Shown: piece by piece, positions 41,393-50,327 of the stretch
Position numbering within the stretch: position 1 is the stretch's first letter
Layout of the letters: the number at the start of each line of letters is the position of its first letter
Assembly: GCF_030371585.1 (NCBI RefSeq)
Contig: NZ_JAUDCE010000003.1
Reading direction: 5' to 3' (one strand)
DNA: 64,000 nt
Source: Megamonas hypermegale_A
Lineage (GTDB): Bacteria; Bacillota; Negativicutes; Selenomonadales; Selenomonadaceae
Position numbers and translations under genes: made by a program
The notes under the pieces: generated by a model
The model's input: only the letters and a program-made list of their open reading frames with translations
What the model was told of the DNA's origin: nothing
Databases searched by the model: none

Positions 41393-42778
41393 TTACCCTT
41401 TTAGTTTATTTTTATGATATTCTCTCGCTTTTTTCACTAGACTATCTGCCGCTTCTGGCGCGCCGAGAAAATGCAGATGCAGATACGAGCCCAAAATATT
41501 GTCCTTGGCGTAACCGGCTTTATATCGAGCATTGTTGCGCATTTTCGTAAACTCAAACGCCCACGAAAAATCCTGCGCCTGCTCGCTCTGGGTGGAAAAA
41601 TGAAATTCATGGCCGTGATATGTTTCGTCTTTTTCACCCAGAATATTATCCTGCAAATTTTTCGCCTGCACATAGCCGACCGTCTGCAATTTCTTATTCA
41701 TCTTTGCCATCGCCGGAATTATTCCCGCCATTGCATGAAAGTTGCCGTCAAAGTCGAAAATTCCCTGCATTAAATACATATATCCGCCGCATTCAGCATA
41801 AATCGGCATTTTATTTTCATTGGCGCGGCGAATAGAATTGAGCATGGATTTATTGGCTGCCAGTGTGTCGGCAAAAACTTCCGGAAAACCGCCGCCGAAA
41901 ATCAGCGCACAAGCATTAGGCGGCACCGCTTCATCTTCCAGCGGGCTGAAAAATTCGATTTTCGCACCGCAGGCAGAAAGCTGCTTTAAACTTGCCGGAT
42001 AATAAAAGGAAAACGCCTTGTCTTGAGCCACGGCGATTACTACATCTTCAGCCGCTTTCACCCGTTTGTCTTCCTGCACATAAAGCGGCGGCGCTGTATG
42101 GGCCAGTTCTACAATTTTATCGAGATAGACCTCTTTGGCGATTTTAGCGGAAATAATCTCGATTACTTCTTTGGCATTATTTTCCTGCGCCGGTGTAAGC
42201 CCCAGATGACGCTCCGGCATATGCACGCTGTCATCGCGGTAAATTGCCCCAAACACCGGCACATTTATTTTCGCCATCGCTTCTTCAATCAGAGCCTTAT
42301 GCGTCGGTGAACCGAGCCGGTTTAAAATCACGCCGGCCAAATTGACATCTTCATCATACAGCTTAAATCCGAGCGCAATGGCAGCTGCTGAATCGCCCAT
42401 TGACTGAACGTTGATTACGAGAATTACCGGTGCCTGCAGTTTTTTTGCCAGCTGAGCAGTGGAACTGATGCCGTTTTTGCCGCCGTCGTAAAGCCCCATA
42501 ACGCCCTCGATAACGGCAATATCTGCCCCGCCCGCCTCTTCGGCGAACAAATCATTTATCCTGCTCTCATCCACCAGCCACGTATCGAGATTATGCCCCG
42601 CTCTGCCGGATGCCATGCCGTGATAGGACGGGTCGATATAATCCGGCCCGACTTTAAACGGCTGAACTTTCATACCTTTATTTTTGAGCGCCCGCAAAAT
42701 TCCCGTAACGACCGTCGTCTTGCCCGAACTGCTCTGCGTCGCCGCAATCACTACGCGCGGAATGTTCACTTTCTTCAT
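41393..42778 (-). CDS. cbiA: Cobyrinate a,c-diamide synthase
   Basis: A 461-aa glutamine amidotransferase that amidates the a and c side chains of cobyrinate. ATP site RVVIAATQSSSGKTT, DYIDPSYH and the glutaminase cysteine in YAECGGYMYL are present. Start at 42778 (MKKVNIPRVV) follows AAGGTGA by 5 nt; the frame extends 10 codons further into cbiC without a ribosome-binding site. In the operon, 10 bp after cbiC. Confidence 0.95.
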   Translation of the reverse strand: MKKVNIPRVVIAATQSSSGKTTVVTGILRALKNKGMKVQPFKVGPDYIDPSYHGMASGRAGHNLDTWLVDESRINDLFAEEAGGADIAVIEGVMGLYDGGKNGISSTAQLAKKLQAPVILVINVQSMGDSAAAIALGFKLYDEDVNLAGVILNRLGSPTHKALIEEAMAKINVPVFGAIYRDDSVHMPERHLGLTPAQENNAKEVIEIISAKIAKEVYLDKIVELAHTAPPLYVQEDKRVKAAEDVVIAVAQDKAFSFYYPASLKQLSACGAKIEFFSPLEDEAVPPNACALIFGGGFPEVFADTLAANKSMLNSIRRANENKMPIYAECGGYMYLMQGIFDFDGNFHAMAGIIPAMAKMNKKLQTVGYVQAKNLQDNILGEKDETYHGHEFHFSTQSEQAQDFSWAFEFTKMRNNARYKAGYAKDNILGSYLHLHFLGAPEAADSLVKKAREYHKNKLKG

Positions 42779-42788
42779 GCCGGTCACC

Positions 42789-43424
42789 TTAAATGCGCGT
42801 GTTATCAATGAGATACATCACTGCATTAATACAGGAAGCCGCAATCGGGCTGCCGCCTTTCGTTCCCGTTACAGTGATATACGGCACTTTCGATTCTTTA
42901 ATCAGCAAATCCTTCGATTCCGCCGCGCCGACAAAACCGACCGGCGTACCGACGATTGCCGCCGGACGGATATTTTCCTCATTCATAAGGCGGATTACTT
43001 CAAACAGTGCCGTCGGCGCATTGCCGATTGCCACGATTGCTCCGTTCAGCTCTTTGCCGAAATGGCGCATAGCCGCAATGGAGCGTGTAACGCCGTTTTC
43101 TTTAGCGTATTTAGCGATTTCAGCATCGGCGATTTTACATTCCACACTGCCGCCCCATATTGCCAGTTTGCGCTTATTGATACCTGTACGCACCATTTCC
43201 ACGTCCGTATATATCTTGCAACCGGAAAGCAGTGCTTTCTTCATAGCTTCTACCGCGTCTTTATGAATGCGGATAAGCGGCGCATAATCCACATCGCCGG
43301 AAGCATGGATAATGCGCGAATAAATCTTCGTCTGCGCTTCATCCAAATTCAGTTTTTCAATATACGGTTTTATTATTTCAAAACTGCGAACTTCAATCGC
43401 CATCGGGTCTTTAATGTAATTCAT
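42789..43424 (-). CDS. cbiC: Precorrin-8X / cobalt-precorrin-8 methylmutase
   Basis: A 211-aa enzyme that moves the C11 methyl to C12, giving (hydrogeno)cobyrinate. The catalytic histidine lies in SRIIHASGDVDYAP; GTPVGFVGAAESK and GTKGGSPIAASCINA are typical. Placed between cbiJ and cbiA in the operon. Confidence 0.95.
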   Translation of the reverse strand: MNYIKDPMAIEVRSFEIIKPYIEKLNLDEAQTKIYSRIIHASGDVDYAPLIRIHKDAVEAMKKALLSGCKIYTDVEMVRTGINKRKLAIWGGSVECKIADAEIAKYAKENGVTRSIAAMRHFGKELNGAIVAIGNAPTALFEVIRLMNEENIRPAAIVGTPVGFVGAAESKDLLIKESKVPYITVTGTKGGSPIAASCINAVMYLIDNTRI

Positions 43425-43435
43425 TTATTTTCACC

Positions 43436-44203
43436 TCATTTTTCATACTGTCTGACAAAATCTATCACACTTTTATAATCGTGCACCATATTTACATAAT
43501 CAATGCGTGGCCGGTCAATCAGCACTATCGGCAAATTCATTTTTATCGCCGCCGTCAGCTTCGTTTCCGTACCGCCGAGTGTGCCGCTGTTTTTCATGAC
43601 GACGACATCCGCCTTATATTTAGCATACAGCGCCATATTAAGCTCTTCGGAAAAAGGTCCCTGCAATGCCACTATATCGCGCGGCAGTATGCCTGCTTTA
43701 GCGCAGATTTCCAGCGAAGCCACAGCCGGCAGTACACGTGCTACAATACGGCAATTTTTCTTTTTGGCTTCATCAGCAAATAATTCCAGCCTGTTGCTGC
43801 CTGTCGTCAGAAAAATATTCTTGCCCAGCTGTACGGAAAGTGCCGCTGCTTCTTCATACGTTTTTACCAAATATAATTTCGCATAATCCGGCAGCGGCGT
43901 AACTTTCCGCTCATAACGGATATACGGTATGCTAAGTTCGTTACAAACCTGCATGGCCGTCTGCGATACATTTACGGCATACGGATGCGTTGCGTCCACA
44001 AATACCGTGATTTTATTTTCCTCTAAGCATCTGCGCATTGCCGCCGCGTCAAGCTTATGGTCATTGACTGTCAGATTTTCATGCTGCGGCAATAGATTTT
44101 TGCCGTAATCGGTTACGACGGAAGCCATTACCTTATAATTTTCCTGCAGCAGACATTCAATCAAGCCTCTGCCGTCCTGCGTTCCTGAAGCTGTGAAAAT
44201 CAT
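43436..44203 (-). CDS. cbiJ: Precorrin-6A / cobalt-precorrin-6A reductase
   Basis: A 255-aa NADPH-dependent reductase. VFVDATHPYAVNVSQTA and NIFLTTGSNRLELF are family blocks, as is VMKNSGTLGGTETKL near the end. The ATG overlaps the cbiH stop by 4 nt, so the two are translationally coupled. Confidence 0.92.
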   Translation of the reverse strand: MIFTASGTQDGRGLIECLLQENYKVMASVVTDYGKNLLPQHENLTVNDHKLDAAAMRRCLEENKITVFVDATHPYAVNVSQTAMQVCNELSIPYIRYERKVTPLPDYAKLYLVKTYEEAAALSVQLGKNIFLTTGSNRLELFADEAKKKNCRIVARVLPAVASLEICAKAGILPRDIVALQGPFSEELNMALYAKYKADVVVMKNSGTLGGTETKLTAAIKMNLPIVLIDRPRIDYVNMVHDYKSVIDFVRQYEK

Positions 44204-44937
44204 ACTTCATATCCTCGCGGCGTTACCATGAAGCCGTCTTTGGCGAACGTTTTGCTATTGCCGATTATCACGAGAGAAAACATATTGATTTCCTCCTGCG
44301 TGAAATGTTCCAAATCGGAAATAACATACGTTTCATTTTCACGGCTGGCGCTGTTTACAATGCCGACCGGCGTTTTCGGGTCTTTGTATTTAAGCATGAT
44401 TTCGCGGATTTCCTCAATATGATGAACGCGCTTATGGCTTTTCGGATTGTACAGACCGATTACAAAATCACCCCGCGCGGCAAGCTCGGCACGTTTTTTG
44501 ATTAAATCCCACGGTGTGAGCAAATCGCTCAGGCTGATTACGGCAAAATCGTGCATAAGCGGTGCACCGAGCACTGCCGCCGCCGCATTGACCGCACTGA
44601 GTCCTGCCACGATTTCCACCTGCGGGCGCTCCTGCCGCGGCATTTTAAGCAAAAGTTCCAAAATAAGTCCCGCCATGCCGTAAACGCCGGAGTCGCCGCT
44701 GGATACTACCGCCACATTATGACCTTTCACCGCTTCGGCCAGCGCCATTTTGCAGCGGTCGATTTCCTGCATCATACCCGTGCCGATAACATTTTTCCCT
44801 TCTAAAAGGTAATTTACTAATTTTATATACGTATTGTAGCCTGCTACCGTATCAGCCTGCTCAATCGCTTTCAAGGCACGCGGCGTCATATCGTCTTTGC
44901 CGCCCGGGCCAATACCTACAACTTTAATTATTCCCAT
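44200..44937 (-). CDS. cbiH: Precorrin-3B / cobalt-precorrin-3 C17-methyltransferase
   Basis: A 245-aa SAM-dependent methyltransferase that contracts the ring. VVGIGPGGKDDMTPRA opens it; VVSSGDSGVYGMAGL and FVIGLYNPKSHKR are typical of CbiH/CobJ. It overlaps cbiG by 10 nt upstream and cbiJ by 4 nt downstream. Confidence 0.94.
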   Translation of the reverse strand: MGIIKVVGIGPGGKDDMTPRALKAIEQADTVAGYNTYIKLVNYLLEGKNVIGTGMMQEIDRCKMALAEAVKGHNVAVVSSGDSGVYGMAGLILELLLKMPRQERPQVEIVAGLSAVNAAAAVLGAPLMHDFAVISLSDLLTPWDLIKKRAELAARGDFVIGLYNPKSHKRVHHIEEIREIMLKYKDPKTPVGIVNSASRENETYVISDLEHFTQEEINMFSLVIIGNSKTFAKDGFMVTPRGYEV

Positions 44938-45980
44938 GCTAAAGATACCGTCACTTTCTCAAATTTTGTTTTCGGCAAAATTATCTTTGCCCGCTCATTG
45001 TACGACAATATCGCTGCTTCGCAGACATTGCCGATACCGATTTGGTTTCGTACGAACGGCGATTGCTGCAAATTGTACTTTTCAATCATTTTCTGCATGA
45101 TTTCATTAGCGAAAAAATGCGTCCGTACTTTATTTTCCTTTGCCCAGTCAATCAGTCCCGCTTCGTCTTTCTTCACTATAGTGGATACAAGATTTTTTAC
45201 CGCCAGCCGTTCGCAATCTGCCATTTTTTTCGCCTGCGCAACGGCTTTTTCTATCAGCTTTTTATCAACACCCTTGCGGCAGCCGACACCGGCAATCAAA
45301 CGGCGCGGCGCCAGCGTCAAAACGTTCGTCATAACGCGCCGCTGCGGCGAAATAAATACACACGGCGTAAAACTCAAATTCAGTTTTCGCGCCGTTATTT
45401 TTTTTGCTTCTATATTATATTGCCGTAAAAGATTTACATATTCATCGGCTTTCTGCCAGTTTTCTTCTATATAATAAGGAAGATTTCTACCGGCAACGAG
45501 AGCTGCATTCACAATCTTTATATGCGTCAGCGGAAACACCGCAAGCTGCAGCTTTTGCGCAATCACATCGGGTGCTATCATATTGTTCGCGTCCGTTGCC
45601 GTCGTGATAACAGGTATCGCCTGCAATATAGCGGCAATTTGGCGCGTCAGCTCATTTGCTCCGCCCAGATGACCGGACAGCAGACTAACAGCAAAATGCC
45701 CCTGCTCGTCCACGACGACAACGGCGGGGTCTTTCGCCTTATGCACGATATACGGAGCAATCATGCGCACGGCAATTCCCGTCGACGTAAAAAAAACAAT
45801 TGCATCGTACCGATAAAAAATATCAGCTACTAAATCGCGCATTTTAGCAAACTCCGCCGCGAAGAACGACAGATTATGTCGTCCTTCTTTTACGTAAATA
45901 TCACCGCTTTGTAAATTCTGCCGTAATTTTTCCGCTAATTTTGCACCGTTTTTCGTTACGGCAATAAGTGCGCATTTCAT
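44928..45980 (-). CDS. cbiG: Cobalt-precorrin-5A hydrolase
   Basis: A 350-aa protein of the anaerobic route that opens the delta-lactone and releases acetaldehyde. The N-terminal domain has VFFTSTGIAVRMIAPYI and VSLLSGHLGGANELT; the C-terminal CbiG domain begins near LIAGVGCRKG. Presence of cbiG marks the early-cobalt-insertion (oxygen-independent) pathway. Confidence 0.94.
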   Translation of the reverse strand: MKCALIAVTKNGAKLAEKLRQNLQSGDIYVKEGRHNLSFFAAEFAKMRDLVADIFYRYDAIVFFTSTGIAVRMIAPYIVHKAKDPAVVVVDEQGHFAVSLLSGHLGGANELTRQIAAILQAIPVITTATDANNMIAPDVIAQKLQLAVFPLTHIKIVNAALVAGRNLPYYIEENWQKADEYVNLLRQYNIEAKKITARKLNLSFTPCVFISPQRRVMTNVLTLAPRRLIAGVGCRKGVDKKLIEKAVAQAKKMADCERLAVKNLVSTIVKKDEAGLIDWAKENKVRTHFFANEIMQKMIEKYNLQQSPFVRNQIGIGNVCEAAILSYNERAKIILPKTKFEKVTVSLAWE

Positions 45981-46738
45981 TATTTATCCGTGCCTTGGCG
46001 GTACATATGACTGAATTCCGGCGCATACAGACGCGATTTCGCATATTCCGTATCCAGACATTTACCGACAACAATCATTGCCGTGCGGGAAATATTATTT
46101 TCCTTCACGATATCGGCTATCGTTTCCAGCGTGCCGCGCACGATTTTCTGTTCCGGCCACGAAGCCTTCTGCACGATAGCAATCGGCGTTGTTTTATCAT
46201 AGCCGCCTTCTATCAGCTGCGCTACTACTTCAGAAATCATATGCACGCTGAGGAAAATGCACATAGTCGCTTGATGAGCTGCCAGCGATTTCAGTTTTTC
46301 CTTCTCCGGCACAGGCGTTCTGCCTTCATTACGCGTGATGATTACCGTCTGCGAAATTTCCGGCAGAGTGTATTCCTGCTTCAAAGCCGCCGCCGTCGCC
46401 AAAAACGAACTTACACCCGGCACAACGGTATATTCAATACCGCGGCGGGAAAGCTCATCCATCTGTTCCTGAATAGCGCCGTAAATTGCCGGGTCGCCCG
46501 TGTGCAGACGAACTACCATTTTGCCTTCCTGCACGGCGGATGTAATCGTTTCAATCACATCGCCGAGCGTCATGGAAGCGCTGTTGTAAATCTGACAATC
46601 GGCTTTAGCATAATCGAGCAGTGCCGGATTGACGAGCGAACCGGCATAAATAATCACGTCAGCTTCTTTCAGCAGCCGCTGTCCTTTAACCGTAATCAGT
46701 TCCGGGTCACCCGGGCCTGCACCAACAATATAAACCAT
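45980..46738 (-). CDS. cbiF: Precorrin-4 / cobalt-precorrin-4 C11-methyltransferase
   Basis: A 252-aa SAM-dependent methyltransferase: VYIVGAGPGDPELITVKG at the start, RLHTGDPAIYGAIQEQ and the GVSSFLATAAALKQEYTLPE stretch. Its stop and the cbiG start share one base. Confidence 0.95.
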   Translation of the reverse strand: MVYIVGAGPGDPELITVKGQRLLKEADVIIYAGSLVNPALLDYAKADCQIYNSASMTLGDVIETITSAVQEGKMVVRLHTGDPAIYGAIQEQMDELSRRGIEYTVVPGVSSFLATAAALKQEYTLPEISQTVIITRNEGRTPVPEKEKLKSLAAHQATMCIFLSVHMISEVVAQLIEGGYDKTTPIAIVQKASWPEQKIVRGTLETIADIVKENNISRTAMIVVGKCLDTEYAKSRLYAPEFSHMYRQGTDK

Positions 46739-47325
46739 TATTTTTTATCCCCTTTCACGCAGGTAACAATATATACAGGATTTTGCGCATTAAACATATC
46801 GTAAGCACCTACTTTGCGCAAACGGTTTACCTGTACCTGCACTGCTTCATACGTATAGTTTTCCTTTTGCGTCATATATTCGGTAATCTGTGCTATCGTC
46901 TGCACCGTTACGGCATTGACGACAATTCTGCCGCCTGTTTGCAGTTTTGTATCAATTTCATCCAGAATGGCAAACATATTACTGCCGCTGCCGCCGATAA
47001 AAACCACATCACAGTCTGGCAAATTCTCTAAGCCCTGCGGCGCATTCGCCTGTATTACCTCTATTTTGTCCTGCAAAGCAAATTTAGCTATGTTTTTCTG
47101 CAAAAGCTCCACTGCCAAATCTTTTTTCTCCACGGCGTAAACCCTGCCTTGCGGCGCGAGCATTGCCGCTTCAATCGACAGTGAGCCCGTTCCCGCGCCG
47201 ATATCCCAGATTATACTATCAGGACGAATTTTCGCCTTGCACATAGTCAATATGCGGATTTCTTCCTTCGTCATCGGCACTTTGTCGCGGATGAACAAAT
47301 CATCACTTATTCCCGGTAAATTCAA
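46738..47325 (-). CDS. cbiT: Cobalt-precorrin-6B C15-methyltransferase (decarboxylating)
   Basis: A 195-aa Rossmann-fold methyltransferase. Opens with GISDDLFIRDKVPMTKEEIR and SAM loop IWDIGAGTGSLSIEAA; VFIGGSGSN follows. CbiT and CbiE are separate here, as in most anaerobic-pathway bacteria, whereas CobL is a fusion. Confidence 0.95.
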   Translation of the reverse strand: MNLPGISDDLFIRDKVPMTKEEIRILTMCKAKIRPDSIIWDIGAGTGSLSIEAAMLAPQGRVYAVEKKDLAVELLQKNIAKFALQDKIEVIQANAPQGLENLPDCDVVFIGGSGSNMFAILDEIDTKLQTGGRIVVNAVTVQTIAQITEYMTQKENYTYEAVQVQVNRLRKVGAYDMFNAQNPVYIVTCVKGDKK

Positions 47326-47338
47326 TATTTCACCTTCT

Positions 47339-47965
47339 CTATCCTTCCACTATCATCACGCAATGCGACGCAATTTCTTTCGTCTGTGCTTCTTGCAATG
47401 ATAAGCAGACAATTTTTTCATCAGGATAAGACAATCTCGAGCAGATATACGCTTTTGCCTGTTTATCCCAGCCGCGCTCTATTAAATACTGAGCAATGCG
47501 TCCAGAGTTAAATTTATTATCCGTAAGCATACCGATAATGCGTCCCTTATGATAGATTAAATCCTCATCGCGCGGCACTCTGCCGTGAAAACTGAGCAAA
47601 CTTGCTTCCTGCCACGGCAGAGCAATTTTAGCAAACGCCACTTGCATGGAGCTGAGCCCCGGTATGACTTCTATCATTTCTGCCGGAAAATTGCGCCGCA
47701 ATGAACTGAGCAGTGAATAATATCCCGGATCGCCCGATACCATGACGACTACATCGTTTTGCTTTACTTCCGCTCTAATAAAATTCATCACTGCGCCAAT
47801 ATCGGCTTTTATCGCCATGGTCTTTTGTCCTGCGCGGGCAAAATCATTCAAAGCCCGGCTGCCGCCGACGAGCACTTTCGCCTGTTCAATAGCCGCCAAA
47901 GCTTTCGGCACAACGTATTCTTTTGCCCCCGGCCCGATACCGGCTACGATTATTTTAAATTCCAA
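47339..47965 (-). CDS. cbiE: Cobalt-precorrin-7 C5-methyltransferase
   Basis: A 208-aa SAM-dependent methyltransferase: VAGIGPGAKEYVVPKA, VMVSGDPGYYSLLSSL and VIPGLSSMQVAFAKIALPW are the CbiE signatures. Its start overlaps the cbiD end by 16 nt. Confidence 0.94.
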   Translation of the reverse strand: MEFKIIVAGIGPGAKEYVVPKALAAIEQAKVLVGGSRALNDFARAGQKTMAIKADIGAVMNFIRAEVKQNDVVVMVSGDPGYYSLLSSLRRNFPAEMIEVIPGLSSMQVAFAKIALPWQEASLLSFHGRVPRDEDLIYHKGRIIGMLTDNKFNSGRIAQYLIERGWDKQAKAYICSRLSYPDEKIVCLSLQEAQTKEIASHCVMIVEG

Positions 47966-49056
47966 CCTAATCTACCACCTATTTTTCTGGCATTATCATC
48001 CATGCCCAGTATTTCGCCTTTCAAGGTCACGATGACCGTTCCCACCGTCAGAGCGTTGAAAACATGCTGTTCGGCGCGCAGGCTGGCTCTTTGCGCCAAT
48101 AAATCATAATAACCTTTTTGCACCAGATTATATTTTGCAATAATCGGCATAGCCGCCTCTGTCGTCTTAACCTTAAAAATTTCCTTTACGCCGTCGCTGT
48201 CCATGCCAAGCATTGCCGCATAGGACGCAAGTATTTCCAGCCGCGCGTCAGCGATTTTACTGTGCGTATAGAAAATCCCGCCGGCAACTTTGACAAGTTT
48301 ACCCAAATGGCCAAGCAGCAGCACTGATTTTATCCCTTCATCAGCGGCAAATTCCAGCATATGACCGATAAAATTGCTCGTCTGAATTAATGCTTTTTGC
48401 GGCAGAGCCAAATTTTTTGCAATATTTTCACCGATTTTACCCGGCACAAACACAATATCATCATAACCGTTGGCTTTCGCTACGGAAATCTGCGGCGTAA
48501 GCGAATTTTTAAAACCTTCCTCCGACATCGGACGCACAATCCCTGTCGTGCCGATGACGGATATTCCGCCTTCAATGCCCAAAATCGGATTTAAAGTTTT
48601 TTTCGCCAGCTCCACGCCTTTCGGAATGGATACCGTAATGTCACAGCCGTACCCTTGCGGCAATAATTCCCGCACGACCTGCATCATCATGCGACGCGGT
48701 CCCGGATTTATCGCCGGTTGTCCCGGTTCTACGGAAAGACCGGGCTCCGTTACCGTTCCGATGCCGAGCCCCGCATGAAAATTCACTGCTTCACTCTGCG
48801 GATTTATAATTACCTCCGTGAATACGGATGCACCATGTGTAATGTCCGGGTCGTCGCCGCCGTTTTTAATCACTTCGGCTTTAGCACCAGTTGCCGTAAA
48901 TTCTACGCTTTCAATAGGAATATGCAGCAGTTCACCGCTTAAAGCGTACAGTTCAACTTCCTTCACGACATTGCCCTGCAACGCCAAAATTGCCGCTTTC
49001 GTTCCTGCCGCCGCACATGAACCGGTCGTATAGCCGCTTTTCATTTCTTTACGCAT
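47950..49056 (-). CDS. cbiD: Cobalt-precorrin-5B C1-methyltransferase
   Basis: A 368-aa methyltransferase unique to the anaerobic route. KSGYTTGSCAAAGTKAA at the start and the GIGTVTEPGL and GTTGIVRPMSEE blocks are diagnostic. First gene of the operon; AAGGGAG lies before its ATG and a cobalamin riboswitch fills the leader. Operon order: cbiD-E-T-F-G-H-J-C-A-P. cbiL, a cobaltochelatase and cbiB are not in the window. Confidence 0.96.
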   Translation of the reverse strand: MRKEMKSGYTTGSCAAAGTKAAILALQGNVVKEVELYALSGELLHIPIESVEFTATGAKAEVIKNGGDDPDITHGASVFTEVIINPQSEAVNFHAGLGIGTVTEPGLSVEPGQPAINPGPRRMMMQVVRELLPQGYGCDITVSIPKGVELAKKTLNPILGIEGGISVIGTTGIVRPMSEEGFKNSLTPQISVAKANGYDDIVFVPGKIGENIAKNLALPQKALIQTSNFIGHMLEFAADEGIKSVLLLGHLGKLVKVAGGIFYTHSKIADARLEILASYAAMLGMDSDGVKEIFKVKTTEAAMPIIAKYNLVQKGYYDLLAQRASLRAEQHVFNALTVGTVIVTLKGEILGMDDNARKIGGRLGWNLK

Positions 49057-49177
49057 AAAAAAATCTCCCTTATGCAGGAAGATACACTATTTCCACATCA
49101 ATTTACACCAATGTAAAAATATTTCTCCACCTGCCCATCTCTCGTGAGTCTGAAAATTTATCAAAAATCTTCACGGT

Positions 49178-49332
49178 GTTTTTCCAACAGGCAATTCTCC
49201 TGACTTAGGTTCATCGCTATGCTTCGCCTTCCCAGACAAAATCCAGTGACATAATTGAAGCACTCTCCCCATACAGTGGCGGGACCGTACCGGCTCTCCG
49301 GTTTCCTTATTAAGCTTGCGCACCTGTCTTTA
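49178..49332 (-). ncRNA. Cobalamin riboswitch (aptamer)
   Basis: On the minus strand the leader of cbiD has the cobalamin aptamer landmarks in order: AAGGAAACCGGAGAGCCGGT, GGTCCCGCCACTGTAT, GTCACTGG, GGGAAGGCG and the B12 box AAGTCAGGAGAATTGCC. It should turn the cbi operon down when coenzyme B12 is plentiful. The expression platform between ~49178 and 49057 includes GGCAGGTGGAG and a small TTTACAT-TGG-TGTAAA hairpin; no clear terminator is seen, so control may be at translation of cbiD. Confidence 0.95.
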
Positions 49333-49350
49333 TGAAATTAACCTAACTTG

Positions 49351-49467
49351 TCGTACTAGTTGCTTTCCTAAAGCAGTATAATAGTTTATATTTAGTGAGG
49401 TTAAGTGGCAACATCGAACAAATATAAACTATTATACTGCTGGCTCCATGCTCGATGACCAGCACAA
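49351..49467 (-). repeat. Nested palindromic repeat, copy g
   Basis: Reverse orientation like f; loop GTTCGATGTTGCCA. It stands ~20 bp upstream of the riboswitch, so with copy f the same element brackets the whole cobalamin operon. Confidence 0.9.
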
Positions 49468-49526
49468 CGAATTAACATAATAATATTATAGGCATTATGC
49501 TTCAATCCTGCAACCGGTTAATCAAC

Positions 49527-50114
49527 TTACGCTTCATTATATTTACTGAACACATTATCTATCTTTTCCTGCGGCAAATTTGCCATGTAGATGATTTCCT
49601 TCGCCGGAAGCACATGCTTGTTTATAATTTTTTCCAGAAAAATCATATCGAGCCACGCCCCTCTTTTATAACCGCATCTGTTGAAATGAGCTATCTTTAC
49701 ATAACCTAATTTTTCATGAAATTTCATGCTTTTAAGATTAGGATAGGTGATGCTCGCATACAGATTGGTTATGTTCTGCAATTTCAGCAAGTCTTCCAGA
49801 ATTTTATACAGTTTCCTGCCGATACCGTGCTGATGAAAATTCTTTTTAATATAAATCGTCGTTTCCAAACTCCTGTCATACGCCGCTTTCGTTCTAAAAG
49901 TCGACGCATACGCATAACCGACGATTTCACCATTTACCAGCGCAACGATATACGGGAATTTTGCACTTATCTTTTCAATGCGCTGCCTGAACTCTTCCTC
50001 CGTCGGCACTTCGTATTCAAAAGAAATATTGGTGTTTTCCACATACGGAGCATAAACGTCTAATAATTTTTCCGCATCATCTGCATGAGCCAAACGAAAT
50101 CTGATTTTATCCAT
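49527..50114 (-). CDS. GNAT-family N-acetyltransferase (phosphinothricin acetyltransferase-like)
   Basis: A 195-aa acetyl-CoA-dependent acetyltransferase. IRFRLAHADDAEKLLDVYAPYVENTNISFEYEVPT-type order (N-terminal) with VGYAYASTFRTKAAYDRSLETTIYI, and the acetyl-CoA loop HQHGIGRKLYKIL, place it with the Pat/YncA group. Start at 50114 (MDKIRFRLAHADD) with GAGGTGA upstream; the frame extends to 50171 without support. Substrate unknown; monocistronic. Confidence 0.87.
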   Translation of the reverse strand: MDKIRFRLAHADDAEKLLDVYAPYVENTNISFEYEVPTEEEFRQRIEKISAKFPYIVALVNGEIVGYAYASTFRTKAAYDRSLETTIYIKKNFHQHGIGRKLYKILEDLLKLQNITNLYASITYPNLKSMKFHEKLGYVKIAHFNRCGYKRGAWLDMIFLEKIINKHVLPAKEIIYMANLPQEKIDNVFSKYNEA

Positions 50115-50227
50115 TATAATCACCTCTGTTTTTATTTTAGCGCAAATCATTTTGCGACGACAAGTTCTCACTCTATTTAAATCTCGAAAAAATTTTTAAA
50201 AATCCAACATATAATTGATATTCATTA

Positions 50228-50288
50228 TTGACTTATAATACCCCATAGGGTATACTGAAGGCAGAAAGATAAATACCCTAGCAGGTAT
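50228..50288 (+). promoter_or_regulatory. ATPase promoter with two CsoR-like boxes
   Basis: TTGACT (50228-50233), 17 nt, TATACT (50251-50256). The spacer is occupied by ATACCCCATAGGGTAT (50238-50253), and a second box ATACCCTAGCAGGTAT lies at 50273-50288, 35 bp on. These match the AT-flanked, GC-rich-centre palindrome bound by CsoR-type repressors, placed to block polymerase. Confidence 0.75.
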
Positions 50289-50327
50289 ATAAAATACGTA
50301 ATACCAAATAAGAAATGAGGGCTACTT

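Noticed and set aside
42684..43478. 264-aa plus-strand frame over cbiC
   Set aside because: Antisense shadow of cbiC; no family resemblance and no upstream ribosome-binding site.
45968..46804. 278-aa plus-strand frame over cbiF
   Set aside because: Antisense shadow of a well-supported cobalamin gene; low-complexity Arg/His-rich product and no start signals.
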